Below, one piece after another: positions 43,896 through 55,302 of a stretch of DNA of 64,000 bases. How positions within the stretch are numbered: position 1 is the first letter of the stretch; each line of letters opens with the position of its first letter. The stretch is from Oscheius tipulae (Eukaryota > Nematoda > Chromadorea > Rhabditida > Rhabditidae). The stretch is from positions 2,294,001-2,358,000 of the forward strand of contig JASJZH010000001.1 of assembly GCA_037178975.1 (NCBI GenBank), written 5' to 3'. A model generated the notes under the pieces. That model was not told the origin of the DNA. It worked only from the letters and a program-made list of their open reading frames with translations, and searched no databases. A program made the position numbers and the translations under genes.

Positions 43896-46743
43896 CTTGG
43901 TCTGAATGATGTAATGTTTTGAGGGTAAAATTGAAAGAATAGTTGAGAGATCAATACGGCAGATGTTAGGTCAACGCAAGGTTCAGTTAGAGTTAGAAAA
44001 TGGTGGAAATTGTGCTTGAATCGCCACCAAGGTTTGCGAAACGCAAGTAGAGGAGTCTTTCTCCAACACAAAATCGGGTTCTTTGTTGGAATCGAAAAAC
44101 GATGAGGGAGGCTATGAAACAGCATCAGAAATACTCTTCGTCCCTTAAAAACAAGTGTTGAAAAATGGCGGATTTCTGAACAGGCGTGACGTGAGACAAT
44201 ACAACCGCTTACGAATTGAGAAGTAGCATCCCTTCACTATTTTTTTCAAACAACAATTTGAGGAGAAAGTAATAAAAGGTCATTGAAAAACTGGCAGGAA
44301 ACTGGAAACAAAATCGAGAAATTTTAGGGCAGAGCGGTTGATATCGGTCAATAAAATAGTTGAACGCTTATACCATAAAACTTCTAGTAGAAGTACCATT
44401 CTAATATAAGCGCAATATAAGCGAAAATTAGAATCTAATAGAGGTTTTACGGTAATCGCTCCGGATCACAAATTATGGTGGGATTACAAACATGTTGAAA
44501 TTCACTTTCAAGAAAGTTTGGTCAACAAAATCAGGATTTCGTCCTCTTTTTTGCCTTGTTTTTTCCTAGACTTTCCTCCTGGCTGTACGAAAAATTCTTC
44601 CCACTCTAGGAGATATATAGTTAGAGCCACTTTTTTGTTCAAAAAAGTAAGAGTTTAGACGACACTGTTGATCCAACAGCAGTATTTTCTGTGAAAATAC
44701 GTACTTATTGCTGGCGAATGATTTGGTAATGCTTAGAACAACCAGAACCCCAGATGAATCTTCACAAATCCTAGCTCCAAATTGAGTTGTTTGCTGTACC
44801 AACTCTGTCTCCAGTTCGGTATCTTTTGCAACTTTAACATTTCTTTGTCCCTTTTGCAGCCTCTGCCATCCTGCAAGTTGCAGAGAGAATAGTACAAGTT
44901 CATTAGTCTTATCAATGCCGGCGAGCTGCCCACCTGATTGGCACCTATTCAATTGTACCCGTAAACTTTTGAAGCGGGATTATGACGTCCTAATGAAATG
45001 AGTTTTGCAAAGTTTGGGTCAGGAACATGAGAAGAACTCATCACTAAATTAAAACAAAGATCGTACGGAGAGATAGCAAAATAAAGACATACAATGAAAC
45101 GATCAGTAGCCTACCTTCCGTAAGTAGCAGAGAGAAAACGAACCAGAAGCATAGTAGAACTGTCGAATCAATGGAAACTCTTCGGAACTGAATTAGAGGG
45201 CGTTAGGTTGACAAGCATTGACATGCCTTCCCAAATTGCTTGAGAGTACTTCACAATTCGCCATTTTTTCGCTTGTGTCGTCTTTCTTAGACAGCTGATG
45301 TTTCTACTTTTGCCTATCTGTTTCTATGTCTCTCTGTCATGTCATTCTTCCCTCGACTTCATCACCTCAGACACAAGACGTTCGCCCCCCAGCTTTTTTC
45401 ATCATTCCACGCGCGTAACCTAATCTCCGGGAACATTGTTTTGCCGTTCCTTTCATCCATCTCGTGACCTCCTAGGTGGGTAGACGTTCCGAAGTGAGCC
45501 CACATGTTTGCTTCTGTTCGTTTAATGAAACATAAAGCGGAAGATTTGGTCACAACCACGTCGTTGTTTTTGCCCGACGTGTGACTCGTCGAGCTCTATT
45601 GTTCGCCATCGGCGATGACTCCCTTCTCCGGGGTCAACTTCCTTGTTTTGTAGTCACGTGGTCTCTGAAGCAGCTGCCCCGTACATTTGAACAGTTCGAG
45701 ACCTGTTCAAAGACCATACCCTTCTCGATTAGCCTCTTGATCACTTGGTAGTTGAACTGACCGTTCTGAACACTACATAAGAGATGATAACTTGTGTGAA
45801 ACATCATTTTCTCTTTCTCTTACGTTTGTATCAGATTCAAAAGATTCAGGCTTTCTGTTATTTCTTCTCTCCATTCCAATCTTTATCCCCCACGCCAAGG
45901 ATCACTTCCCACCTTCCAGTCAGCCTACTCTTTCCCCAGCATCAATCTGAGGCTCAGCCTGCCAAATCTGCTGGCACTTCATCCCAATTGAGGCTGTCTT
46001 TTTGTAGCCGTATGATGTCCACAGCCTGATCCTGATCTCAAGTTTGACGTGTGACTTGTACACACGTAGAACAAAGATTCGGATTCTATACTAGGGTCAG
46101 GTCTGATGAAGATTACCAGCGGAAATAATCCGTTCACACGTTTTTGCACGATATAATCCCACAATTCCTCGCACACAGAGCGTAGCATTCATTACATCCT
46201 TGTGCAGTGAGGTGGTTCGAGGATTGAGCCCCATTTTTAGAGCGGAAATTTTTCTTTTCAGCTTTGCCATATTTTGCAATATTACAGCCCAGATTAAAAG
46301 CTACAACTTTGCAGAGCTAAGCTCCGAAACCATGTCCTCGAACTGAAAATTTTGCTGAAAGTGGCGCGCTTAGCAAAAAAAAAACCCCCCTCGGGTGTTC
46401 TCTTTTCTTGTCATACAGCTTGAAGTGATCTTACTGAACAGTCACTACTTTTGCGTTTGCTCTGACTTTTTGCGATTCCGGAATCTTTCAGAAAGATTAC
46501 ATAATCCGACTGATGGAGAACAGGAAGGGTACTTGATGAAGTTGTGATCAGATTGAGACGCCAAAATATTGACTGAGATCGGGCGAGACTGAACTAGGAA
46601 GGTTCGGCACTATTTTGAACCATGAAGAGCCAAAAAATGAATCTTGTCTTGAAAGGTATGCTGTCGAGATGTTGATTTGATCTCAGATCCAATACTGCCA
46701 GTTTCTACAGAACAGTCGCGTGGGTCAGAACACGGAACGTAAA
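43896..46743. other. Gene-poor stretch
   Basis: 2.8 kb without a gene I can support. The best candidate is a 128-codon minus-strand frame at 44952-44566 (part reads TQFGARICEDSSGVLVVLS), which has a donor-like site inside but no partner exon. Several B-box-like words occur near 46200. Confidence 0.4.
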
Positions 46744-46974
46744 ATGTCAGTTTTATGCAGTATCCCAGATCCGAAACGACCACCGAGAGTTTCATCACCT
46801 GACGAACTGGCCCGTAATTCTCTATCCTTTAGCAAAAGAGCCACAGAACATCAAATTAAGACCTTAAGGTTTTTTTTTACTGTAAACATTTGTTGTTATC
46901 CTATTATCCTAGGTTTCTTGTTTTCGAATTTCACTGAACCCAACAGTCTTATCGATCTTCATTTACGTCAGTAG
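46744..46974 (+). CDS. Possible small membrane protein
   Basis: ATG 46744 opens 76 codons. A polar, Pro/Ser-rich first half (DPKRPPRVSSPDELARN) is followed by a basic step and a hydrophobic segment (FFFTVNICCYPIILGFLF), then 15 residues. The layout is like the tail-anchored genes further left, but no promoter or intron supports it. Confidence 0.3.
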   Translation: MSVLCSIPDPKRPPRVSSPDELARNSLSFSKRATEHQIKTLRFFFTVNICCYPIILGFLFSNFTEPNSLIDLHLRQ

Positions 46975-47510
46975 TCACAACCCATTGTCTCGAAAACTTG
47001 AGTCATTTTGGTAGTCACCGGAGTAGATAAAAGAATAGCTTGACACTCTCTTACTAATATTACATCGCACATGAGGATTAATAGTCTCCCGTACTCTCTT
47101 TCCGAGGTACCTCCTTGGCCAACTGTCCAGATCACCTGACTCTGTCTTCTTGACCAATGTTCCAATTGGTCTTACTCGTTCGCAACCAACGTCTTGTGGT
47201 TTGGCAGAATAAATCTGTGCCTTTGTGTCTGTCTAGACTTTAAACCATAGCCCAGGATGGCTCACGCTTGTGAGACATTTCTTTTTTGACCCAGTGTCAG
47301 TTCAGAAGTTCCAGTATGGGCCTAGTTCTTCATCATGTTCTGTACTCTTCACCCGACTCTTGATCCACAAATCCAAATCTACCCTTGCCCGGTTTCTGAT
47401 TCTTTATTTTCCAACAACACTGATACCTTCCGGATGACAAAAAGCGTAGAAGTCCCATAGAAAGGGGAAGAGAGGGGCGGGACATCACGCGCGCATTATG
47501 ATGATTACAG
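46975..47510. other. No gene recognised
   Basis: A minus-strand frame near 47157-46975 is hydrophilic and open for 60 codons but lacks support. Confidence 0.4.
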
Positions 47511-47518
47511 TATAAAAG
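47511..47518 (+). promoter_or_regulatory. TATA box of the cysteine-rich peptide gene
   Basis: TATAAAAG. A likely acceptor (TTTTTTCAG) lies downstream near 47676, before the ATG at 47703. Confidence 0.6.
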
Positions 47519-47702
47519 TCCGTGTTGTCTTCGAAAAATGTGTTATGAATTCCTCGAGACTTATTCATTGGCGCCCCGCCAAACATTTTTCCCACGCACT
47601 TTATCACCGTCGAGACAGTCTAGCATTCTTCTCCAACCTTCTTATTTTCTGCCGCCTTCCATGTTCTTTTTTCAGATCTAGGCACTGACAGTCACCACTA
47701 AT

Positions 47703-48551
47703 ATGAAGTATTTTTTCGTACTCCTCCTATTGGCTTCGATTTCAGTAGTTGGTGAGTTTTGTTAGAGTGACAGAGAGACAGAGAGGCAGCTGATCTTTTT
47801 TTTAAACATCCTACCGAGCAAAAACTTTTCGGGCTGAAAGTGAAAGTTTCAAGATTTCCGATGTTTTGAACAAAACAGTCTGGCGAAAACATACTGTTCG
47901 TTCTAGTTCGGTGTAGAGAGTCAAGGATAAACGCAGATAAATAGGCGTCTAGTCTTTCATTTTTCTATCATCTAACACCGGAAATTGTAGATAGAAACTT
48001 GTATTCTAGGTTAGACCGTCACAAAGAGACAGTATGAGAGTTTTAAACAAGGTCTTATTCCCGGTGGAGCAGTTACCAAATCGAGATCGATTTGGAACAG
48101 TTTGACCGTGTTCATATTCTAAATCTCTGAACAGGAAGCAATGTCTCCGTCTCTCTTCCACAACCCAGAATTTTAAAAAGAGAACAAATAGTGGTGGTAT
48201 TCAACAAATTGAGTTTCTCTTTTCTTTCTTTGTGCCCATCTTTGTGTTTTCAATCCTGCTGTCTATCACTGAAAAAAACTTTGCAGCGACGTACCAATGA
48301 CTCAATAGAGAAATGTTGCAGGCTAGAGCGACCAAAGATCAGTACTAACTTATCATCTTTTGACCACAATTTCAGCTTCTGCCTGGCACAGGAAGTACAT
48401 CAAGGAGTGTGACCACCACTGTGCTGCTTACGGTTTCGCGTTGTACAAAAACGAGGGAGTGCGGGACTGCTGTGCGAACTACATTGATGACGATGCGGAG
48501 ATGAAAGACTGGCTCTGTCATCGGAACAACGCCGTCTGCATATACATCTAG
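47703..48551 (+). CDS. Small secreted cysteine-rich peptide
   Basis: Exons 47703-47751 and 48376-48551 (74 residues). The first exon is a signal peptide (MKYFFVLLLLASISVV). The mature part of about 56 residues has six cysteines: C-x3-C, a CC pair, and two more near the end (CHRNNAVC), giving three possible disulphides. Acidic patch DDDAEM. The size and cysteine content fit secreted defence or signalling peptides, but the spacing is not one I recognise, so I give no family. The intron contains the left arm of a nearly perfect inverted repeat. Confidence 0.7.
47786..48057. repeat. Left arm of a 272-bp inverted repeat
   Basis: Reverse complement of 48823-49093, with no difference seen except one T in a T run. 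It begins GCAGCTGATC and ends ACAAGGTCTTA, inside the intron of the cysteine-rich peptide gene. Confidence 0.95.
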
Positions 48552-48649
48552 GTTTTCGAAGGTCAAAGGCAACCTAACTGTGATCTCCTCCCTTGTTCAT
48601 ATCCCAATGCTCTATCCTATATCCCGTTAGTATGTTAGCTTGATCCCCG

Positions 48650-48830
48650 TTGCTTCAGTATTGTACATATTGGAAAAGTGAAGTGACTTCGATTTTCAGA
48701 AGCTGGTACAGTAAAAGTGACGGAGAGACCTGCATCACAGTAGCAGACTGTCGACGAACCAGTAGCAACATCCTCGGAGCAGAAACCTGTCCTGTCAGGT
48801 CTAGTCTCCAGTGGAACCATTGTAAGACCT
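48650..48830 (+). other. Open segment with further cysteines
   Basis: Between the inverted repeat arms an open stretch after an acceptor-like site reads SKSDGETCITVADCRR and later AETCPVRSSLQWNHC. It might be an exon of a second cysteine-rich peptide whose signal-peptide exon is missing. No start codon is seen. Confidence 0.3.
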
Positions 48831-49093
48831 TGTTTAAAACTCTCATACTGTCTCTTTGTGACGGTCTAACCTAGAATACAAGTTTCTATCTACAATTTCC
48901 GGTGTTAGATGATAGAAAAATGAAAGACTAGACGCCTATTTATCTGCGTTTATCCTTGACTCTCTACACCGAACTAGAACGAACAGTATGTTTTCGCCAG
49001 ACTGTTTTGTTCAAAACATCGGAAATCTTGAAACTTTCACTTTCAGCCCGAAAAGTTTTTGCTCGGTAGGATGTTTAAAAAAAGATCAGCTGC
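48823..49093. repeat. Right arm of the 272-bp inverted repeat
   Basis: Partner of 47786-48057; the enclosed segment is about 765 bp. Confidence 0.95.
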
Positions 49094-49177
49094 TATGTCT
49101 GCTCGTCGCTTGTGGTCTTCGTCTTCTACTCTCTCGTCAATTTTCTGGCACAGGCTACACGAAATGAGGCCAGGCCT

Positions 49178-49277
49178 AATGGAAGATGCTGACAAAGAAA
49201 ACTGACGGTTGTGATGCTACTGGAAACGGAAATGTCCACGGAAGTCCAAGGAGTTTTCTTTGTCAGCATCTTCCATT
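49178..49277. repeat. Perfect 26-bp hairpin
   Basis: 49178-49203 and 49252-49277 are exact reverse complements with a 48-nt loop. On the minus strand the stem starts ATGGAAGATGCTGACAAAG, which looks like a coding end that was copied in inverted form. Confidence 0.9.
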
Positions 49278-49984
49278 GTTGGGCTGAGAGATGGTAAAGG
49301 AGAGGCTCGGCTAGTTTGGGTGAGAGAGGAAGAAGAATTCTGATGTTTAGGGATCAGTTGGGAAAAGCAGTCAGCAAAATTTTCTTTTGACAAGTGATGA
49401 GGCTCATAACTGCATGCACATACCAATGTTGCAGTAAAACAAAATTACCTCTAACCTCTGCTAGAGTAGAGGTCCGAAGTTAGAATTTGAGTAATAAACC
49501 AACGCTATAGTCAGCTTCAGCCCGGATAAGGAGACTGAGCAGGGAGATGGTACGGTAAAGACCGGATGTATTGGAGGAGAATTCAAAGAGAACTCTTGGT
49601 TTAGATATTTAAGAGACCTGGAAGCAGATGAGAACCATATCGAATCCGGACAACAATGATTCGTGTCCGTTGTCCGAGACAGTCTTTAGAAGCACAAAAG
49701 TCTTATGTAATCTGGTAGACAGAAAGGACCGGATATTTTTTTAACTTCACCAGCCAGCTCCTGTTGTTGAACAGTGCCTCTGATGTTGTTAATTCAATTC
49801 GGAAAATATGAAAATATGTGTGACTAATCCAAGTGTTTCTGATCTTCTTTTTGTATGTTCAGCTGTAGATCAGTGTCTGGGAAAGGGATACATAAGGGAC
49901 AGAGATTGGATAGGGAGATAGTTCACCCTCCAGTTTCTTTCTTTGCCATTCTCTTGCTCAGTATAAAACTTTTACCTTTCAGAA
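49278..49984. other. Spacer with a degenerate repeat copy
   Basis: About 49441-49565 is a diverged copy of the dispersed 190-bp repeat. A weak TACATAAG box near 49889 may serve the next gene. Confidence 0.5.
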
Positions 49985-50359
49985 ATGAATTCTTTCATCA
50001 TCGCCTGTCTCTTCGTCTCTTCTGTCTCTGCCTTAAGTTTTGAAGGACGTAGTCGTTCTCCATTCGACGGAGGTGTTACGGGAGTGCCAAGAAGATTCTC
50101 TGGGCATCCCTTCGGAGAACACCATGGTCACAGTGCATCTCTTCGTCGCTTCACGGGAATACCCGATCAGGGATTTGGAGGACAATTTGGAGGAGCATCT
50201 AGTCGTTCATTTGGAGGCTTTGGAGGATTCACTGGACAGCCATTCGGTGGGCAGAGACAGTTTACTAGACGTTCCTTCGGTGGTAACCAGAGAGGATTCA
50301 CTGGTCAGCCTTTTGGAGGGAACCAACAGGGAACTTTCAACCAGAATTTCGAAAATTAA
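49985..50359 (+). CDS. Secreted Gly/Phe-rich protein
   Basis: Single coding exon of 124 residues. Signal peptide (MNSFIIACLFVSSVSA), then repeats built on FGG, QPFGG and GFTGQPFGG with scattered Arg. It is a paralogue of the gene at 56268-56903: both have a signal peptide, an R-S-PF motif, the same repeats and the same TTTCAGAA directly before the ATG. Likely an extracellular structural protein (cuticle, lining or egg coat), which is inference. Confidence 0.75.
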   Translation: MNSFIIACLFVSSVSALSFEGRSRSPFDGGVTGVPRRFSGHPFGEHHGHSASLRRFTGIPDQGFGGQFGGASSRSFGGFGGFTGQPFGGQRQFTRRSFGGNQRGFTGQPFGGNQQGTFNQNFEN

Positions 50360-50399
50360 TGTCCTAATAAAGCCAACCATGTGCTTTTCGTTTATAGTG

Positions 50400-50641
50400 G
50401 GTACATATGATAGAAATGTCTTCCTGATGTTAACTACGAAAACATAGAAAGGGTAGGTCATGTAATTAGAACTCGGAAATATCGCCCGGTCGGGTAGACG
50501 ACTTGAACTTGCGGTCAATACAGAACATTTAGGCTATTCGATGTTCATTCTAGACAAAAAAGCTAGCACAGTTTGAAGTCATCCTTCCTGAAAGGCTCTT
50601 CTTCCACTTCAATCCCTTCAAATGGAGTGGTATCGTTGAAG
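50400..50641. repeat. Left arm of a diverged inverted duplication
   Basis: Matches 51548-51788 in reverse complement with scattered differences. It contains the last exon of the minus-strand gene that follows. Confidence 0.8.
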
Positions 50642-51232
50642 ACCCAAGGTTTGAGAGTGACATTGGCGGCTTCAGCTCTTTCTAAAGTAGAGATTTGTAT
50701 CGAAATAATACGAGTAGACCTACCAAGAATGCCAGCATTTTGTTCTCCGGCCGGTTTCACTGAAAAAGGAAAACTGTAAACTGGAAGAAAGTTATTGACA
50801 GTGCGCGCGCCGGTATGTCAAGTTCTGGGCAACTTTGCAGATCTAACAAGTGATTTGCCGGCCACGCAATATTTTGCAAAATCAAAGTCTACAACTTTTC
50901 CGAACATGTCAAAGTCAGAAAGTCACATTCTGAACCCAAAAAGTTGCTCGATCATTGCCTAGTTTTCTGGAGGTTTCCTCAAATAAAAATACCGCAAACC
51001 TTGAAAGCAAGCCCTCTGCTTGGTAGTCATTTCTGATGGCTCGTTGTCCTTGAATGTCACCAACTCGCCATTCACTGTCTCTTGATGAGGTTGTACCGGT
51101 GAGACACTTTCTGCAACCTTCTATTCTTTTCAAAATATAAGAAGTACCTTGAGGTGTGATTACTCTTGCAATGACTAGTGTGAAAATGGTGAAACTCATG
51201 AAGGCTGACAAGAAACTCGAACTTTGGAGCAT
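50563..51232 (-). CDS. Small secreted or membrane protein, unknown
   Basis: Exons 51232-51148, 51110-51000, 50759-50724 and 50681-50563 (116 residues, phases consistent). The first exon encodes a hydrophobic leader (SFLSAFMSFTIFTLVIA), and the rest is polar with an acidic end (FEGIEVEEEPFRKDDF) and a final Cys. One Cys in the middle could pair with it. No family recognised. Its last exon is duplicated, inverted and frameshifted at about 51548-51625. Confidence 0.65.
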
Positions 51233-51547
51233 CTGAAAGCAATAAATCTTTTGAGGAAGTCAAAGAGAGAGGACGAAAATAGGATATAATTCTAGAAAGG
51301 TCAGGAACACTTGTCAAAAAACCAGTACACAATGCTGACTCATCGCTCGACCGTCGTCTTTCAAATTGTGAAACTCAAGCGGGAAAGTGGCAAGAGAGTG
51401 GAGGGGAAATCAATTGTTCGGAGGTTGGTGTTGGCAAAACACAGCTGTTCCACACAGATCCTTAAGCTTGGACACATACTTTCTCTAGAGCCCTCTTTTA
51501 ATTTCGGACCATATTTTATGAAATGTATCCCAAAAGGATTCATTCAT

Positions 51548-51788
51548 TCGACGATACCACTCCATTTGAAGGGATTGAAGTGGAAGAAGAGCCTTTCTGG
51601 GAAGGATGACTTCAAAATGTGCTAGCTTTTTTTTTGTCTAGAATGAACATCGGATAGCCTAAATGTTCTGTTTTGGCCGCAAGTACAAGTCGTTTACCCG
51701 ACCGGACGACATTTCCGAGTTCTAATTACATGATCGACTCTTTCTATGTTTTCGTAATTTACGTCACGAAGCATTTCTATCATATGTA
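51548..51788. repeat. Right arm of the diverged inverted duplication, with gene fragment
   Basis: Contains a broken copy of the last exon of the preceding gene on the plus strand (51548-51625) with an inserted base that shifts the frame, followed by shared 3' flank. Confidence 0.8.
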
Positions 51789-51862
51789 CATTCTATAAAA
51801 TTCTTTCTCAATTTTCTGCCTGTTCGATATCTCGACCATCTCTCTAAGTCTCTCTGCTTCTT

Positions 51863-52066
51863 CTAGCTGAGCTATCGACCTCTGCCGTACCATCTCGCCT
51901 CTCAGCCCTTCTTATGTCCCAAGAGTGAACGATAGTGTCGGTTTAATTACCCAAGTTTAAGGTATTCAATACTTCCGACCCTGCTCTGGTAGAGGTTGAA
52001 AGAAATTTTGGAACAGCATTCCCATCTTTGGGGATGCAACAAGACTATTTCCGTTTCTTCCCTTTC
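51863..52066 (-). repeat. Dispersed ~190-bp repeat, inverted copy
   Basis: Reverse complement of the element found at 61338 and 61930, including the TTTAATTACCCAAGTTT and GAAATTTTGGAACAG words. Confidence 0.85.
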
Positions 52067-52356
52067 TTCAATTTATGAGAAAGAAACGCGAAAATCTAAA
52101 AAAAGCCAGTCAACTAAAATGAGAACTTATCATTGCAGTTTTATTAGAAAAAATTTTTTGGTCGTGTCGTCCTTCTCGGTCACAAGGTCAAGGGACGAAG
52201 TGACTGACACGCGCTCTCTATGTCGCTTTACTAGTTTGAAGAAACTGGACAAGGAGAACAATATAGATAGGTAGTTAAACACAAAGGCTTTTTAGAGGAA
52301 AGTAGTGGCAAGCGCCGAGTCCTTTGCCTTTAAGACTCTCCCATCTGCCCTAGTAG

Positions 52357-52855
52357 CTGTACCAAATCTATTGCTTTCCGCTTTGGAACTAGAGTTTAAC
52401 TTTCTAACAGAACTAAAAAAACAACTTCCAAAAATGGGTTCCACTAATTACTCACAGTCCAAACTGTCAACCCAAGTGGCTGTCTCACGATGCTCGCTCG
52501 AATCTCTTTTACCCTGCTGCCCCATTTTGCCAAGTAGGTTATACTTTCTTCGAAGATGAAAAAATTCCAGATCTCTCCCAAATCGTCTTCTCCACTCGAC
52601 TCTCCCTCTTCGCGGTAGAAAATCCTGACTTCGACGGCCGTCTCGAAGCATCTCAAGCTGAATCTCGACGTTTGTGCTCTAAATGTTCAGGTCATTGATG
52701 AGGACAAAACAAAGAAGGAAGCCAGAGAGAAAGAAGACTGGTGGATTAGCAACTACCCGGGTCGGCTACTCAACAAGCAGCGCAACAAACGGTATATGTC
52801 CGAGACCGAATAAAGGAACTCCGTATTCAACTGTCGCTCTGTGAAAAAAGTTAGT
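52357..52855 (+). pseudogene. GIY-YIG gene copy lacking the catalytic core
   Basis: The plus strand matches the reverse complement of about 59378-60045 over its whole length, except that about 170 bp are missing near 52622. The lost part encodes the GIY-YIG motifs. The C-terminal reading frame (KEAREKEDWWISNYPGR) is kept with few changes. It looks like a decayed duplicate of the gene at 59.4-59.8 kb. Confidence 0.85.
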
Positions 52856-52951
52856 CTTTGTCTGTTTCTCATGTCTAGGCAAAATACCCAAACAGCTGGT
52901 CGTTGCAGAAAAGTTTTTTATTTGCGGCTAAGAACCCAGAGAATAATGAGC

Positions 52952-54007
52952 TTAACGGCGAGTTCCGTCCTCGAAGAAGACTCCTCCATCGATAGCGCAG
53001 TACTTGGGGCAAATACCCTTCTCTCCGGCTCCTCCGGGGGCTCCAGACTGTCCAGGGGCTCCGGGGTTTCCGTCGTTTCCAGGGGCTCCGGACTGTCCGT
53101 TGGGTCCCTTGGGTCCAGCAGCTCCTAAAATGTGTTTCATTAGCTATCAGTCTCTGAACTTGTGACTCACCCTGTTGTCCAGGGGCTCCAGGATGTCCGG
53201 GCTGGCCAGGAGGTCCCTGAGGTCCAGCAGGTCCAGCGGGTCCAGGAGGGCCGGGGAGGATAGCCTCGGAGGGAGCATCTTGTCCGGGGTGTCCGGCAGC
53301 TCCAGGAGCTCCGGGGTTTCCGTTAGGTCCATTGGGTCCCTTGGGTCCGAGCTGGCCAGGGGCTCCGTCGTGTCCGGGTGCTCCGGGCTGTCCATCGCTT
53401 CCGGCATCTCCAGCAGGTCCAGGAGGTCCAGGAGGTCCGGCAGGTCCAGCGGGGCAGGGCTTGCAGGGAGGAGGAGTGACGGGCTCACAAGGTTGCTGAG
53501 GAGGCTTTCCAGGGTTTCCGGGAAGTCCGGGAGCTCCGGGCTTTCCAGGACGTCCGGGCTTTCCGGGGGTACCGGCAGGTCCTGCAGCTCCAGGCAAACA
53601 GCAAGCATCGCAACCTCCAGCAGAGGCCTGTCCTCCAGAGACTCCAGAGTCGTAGCCAGCCTGACGGGCGGTACGGTTTCCAGATGGCAGATTCTTGAGC
53701 GTGTTGACCTCGGACCAAATGTCCTTGGCGGAGCCGCGGCAGTAGTTGATCTCGTTGTGCATGGTTCTCTTGACCTGGTGCACGTAGTTGTACACCATGG
53801 GCAGGGTGATGCAGACCGAGAGAACGGCCACAACCGAGAAGGTGACGGCCGAATAGGCCACAAAGCGGTAAGCCTGGAAAGAGATTGGTCAGACAGTCTT
53901 TTTCACTCGGGGTAGCATCTTGAAGACTTCACTGTCACTGACACTCTACTTGAACCTACAGTAACCCCCGACAAACTGCTTACCTTGATGCGCTGCTCGA
54001 GGTCCAT
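52952..54007 (-). CDS. Cuticular collagen
   Basis: Exons 54007-53984, 53873-53171 and 53124-52952 (299 residues, typical for the family). The N-terminus has the nematode cuticle collagen domain: a hydrophobic anchor ([20 protein letters not shown]) and then [20 protein letters not shown] fits a subtilisin-type cleavage site. Gly-X-Y blocks are interrupted by Cys clusters ([19 protein letters not shown]), and the C-terminus is the characteristic [20 protein letters not shown]. It is secreted, trimerises and is cross-linked into the cuticle. This gene is the best evidence that the organism is a nematode. Confidence 0.97.
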
Positions 54008-54042
54008 GGCTGAGTAGCTGCCTCCCGCCACTCCCTTCGCCA

Positions 54043-54050
54043 CTTTTATA
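54043..54050 (-). promoter_or_regulatory. TATA box of the collagen gene
   Basis: TATAAAAG on the minus strand, 43 nt before the ATG. Confidence 0.75.
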
Positions 54051-55302
54051 GGCCCAAACCGACTCAACATGACCCTCCTGAAGGTCTACGCACTCTCACC
54101 CCCGTATCGCAATCTTTGGCAGCTAAACCGGAATGTCTCTTGGCGGTCGCTGTCCGTCAGTGGTTGTAATCGGTATTTTGCACTCGAAGTGACCTCGAGC
54201 TATTGGCTTCAAGAAGCAGGATCGCTGCTACTGATAAGGTTTGACGGAGGTTTCTCTGACCGTTTTTGGAATTGGAACAAAGAGGAAACATCTGACAAAG
54301 GAACAAGTTATTTGTATGAGACCTTTCTCAATCTCCCGGGCTGGACAGAGTAAAAAAACATTGTCTTTCTCTCTGTCCACCTGTGCTCTTGTCCCCCTAT
54401 GTTCTTGCCATAGTTCTGTTCCAGTCTTTTCTTGTTGTCTTCTACGCAGATTGCTGAATCAACTGTAGCTAGACTTCCATCAAATGACTCTCTGCTCTAC
54501 CCAAGAAGGAGAAGAAGGTTCAGCTCCATAAAATCACAGTATCGGTATTTCTTCTTCAAAGTGCGACCCATAACCGTCTCTTGTCTTCCAAAACCCTCAG
54601 ATGACAGAGAGATCCTGGGTGTGCTTCTTGACCTGTGAGAGTCCAGACAAAGAACCAAAATAGACCCTTAAACTTGATGAACGAGAGGATGAGAGAAGGT
54701 GTTTCGAATTCCTCGATCCTATGAGCTTGTCCAGTTTTCATCACAATAACTTGTTACCGTAACTCTTCACTTTACTGCTAACTACCTATCTGTTGGTCAC
54801 CGTTGTAACACTCAAAGAAACTGTTATAAAAAAGTGTTTCCTTGATGAATCGGTTCCCGTGTAACACCGAAAGTTAATCAAAAGGCGGGTACAAACAGTC
54901 CTAAAACATGCAAACCTGTGTCCTGGATTTGTCCACTACTTTTTTTAGCCGAACTGCTTCGTCTTATCTTGTTTCAATTAATTGTTTGCGTGGACATTTC
55001 ACGGTCTTGCCGCCTTTGGCTAACAGCATTAAACTGCGTTGTTTGAAGTGATATGTGTAAAATTCGAATCAGGAAGTCTTTACAGGGTTCGAAGCTTTCA
55101 ATATTTTTAAGGACCCTGAAACAAGATCAGAATATTGACATGAAAGATCTCGAACTGTCCCTCATCTCATTGGAATGCATTTCTCTTTCTCTCTCTTTCC
55201 CGTTTGGCAAGCGTCGACAGACAATATAACCTTGACTACCGGTAGTACGCAGCGCGTAATGGAAAAACCGTTTGGATGGGCACAAAAACAAGAAGGTTCA
55301 TA
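54051..55302. other. No gene recognised
   Basis: 1.25 kb with short open frames only. I see no repeat copy and no RNA gene. Confidence 0.45.

Noticed and set aside
44566-44952. Minus-strand 128-codon frame
   Set aside because: Open and partly protein-like, but two frames are open here and there is no promoter, splice partner or domain.
47786-49093. CRISPR-like or phage structure
   Set aside because: There is one pair of long inverted arms and no series of short direct repeats with spacers. The surrounding genes are clearly animal.
53175-53915. Plus-strand Ser/Gly/Arg-rich frame of 246 codons
   Set aside because: Antisense of the collagen Gly-X-Y repeats, which produce long false frames.
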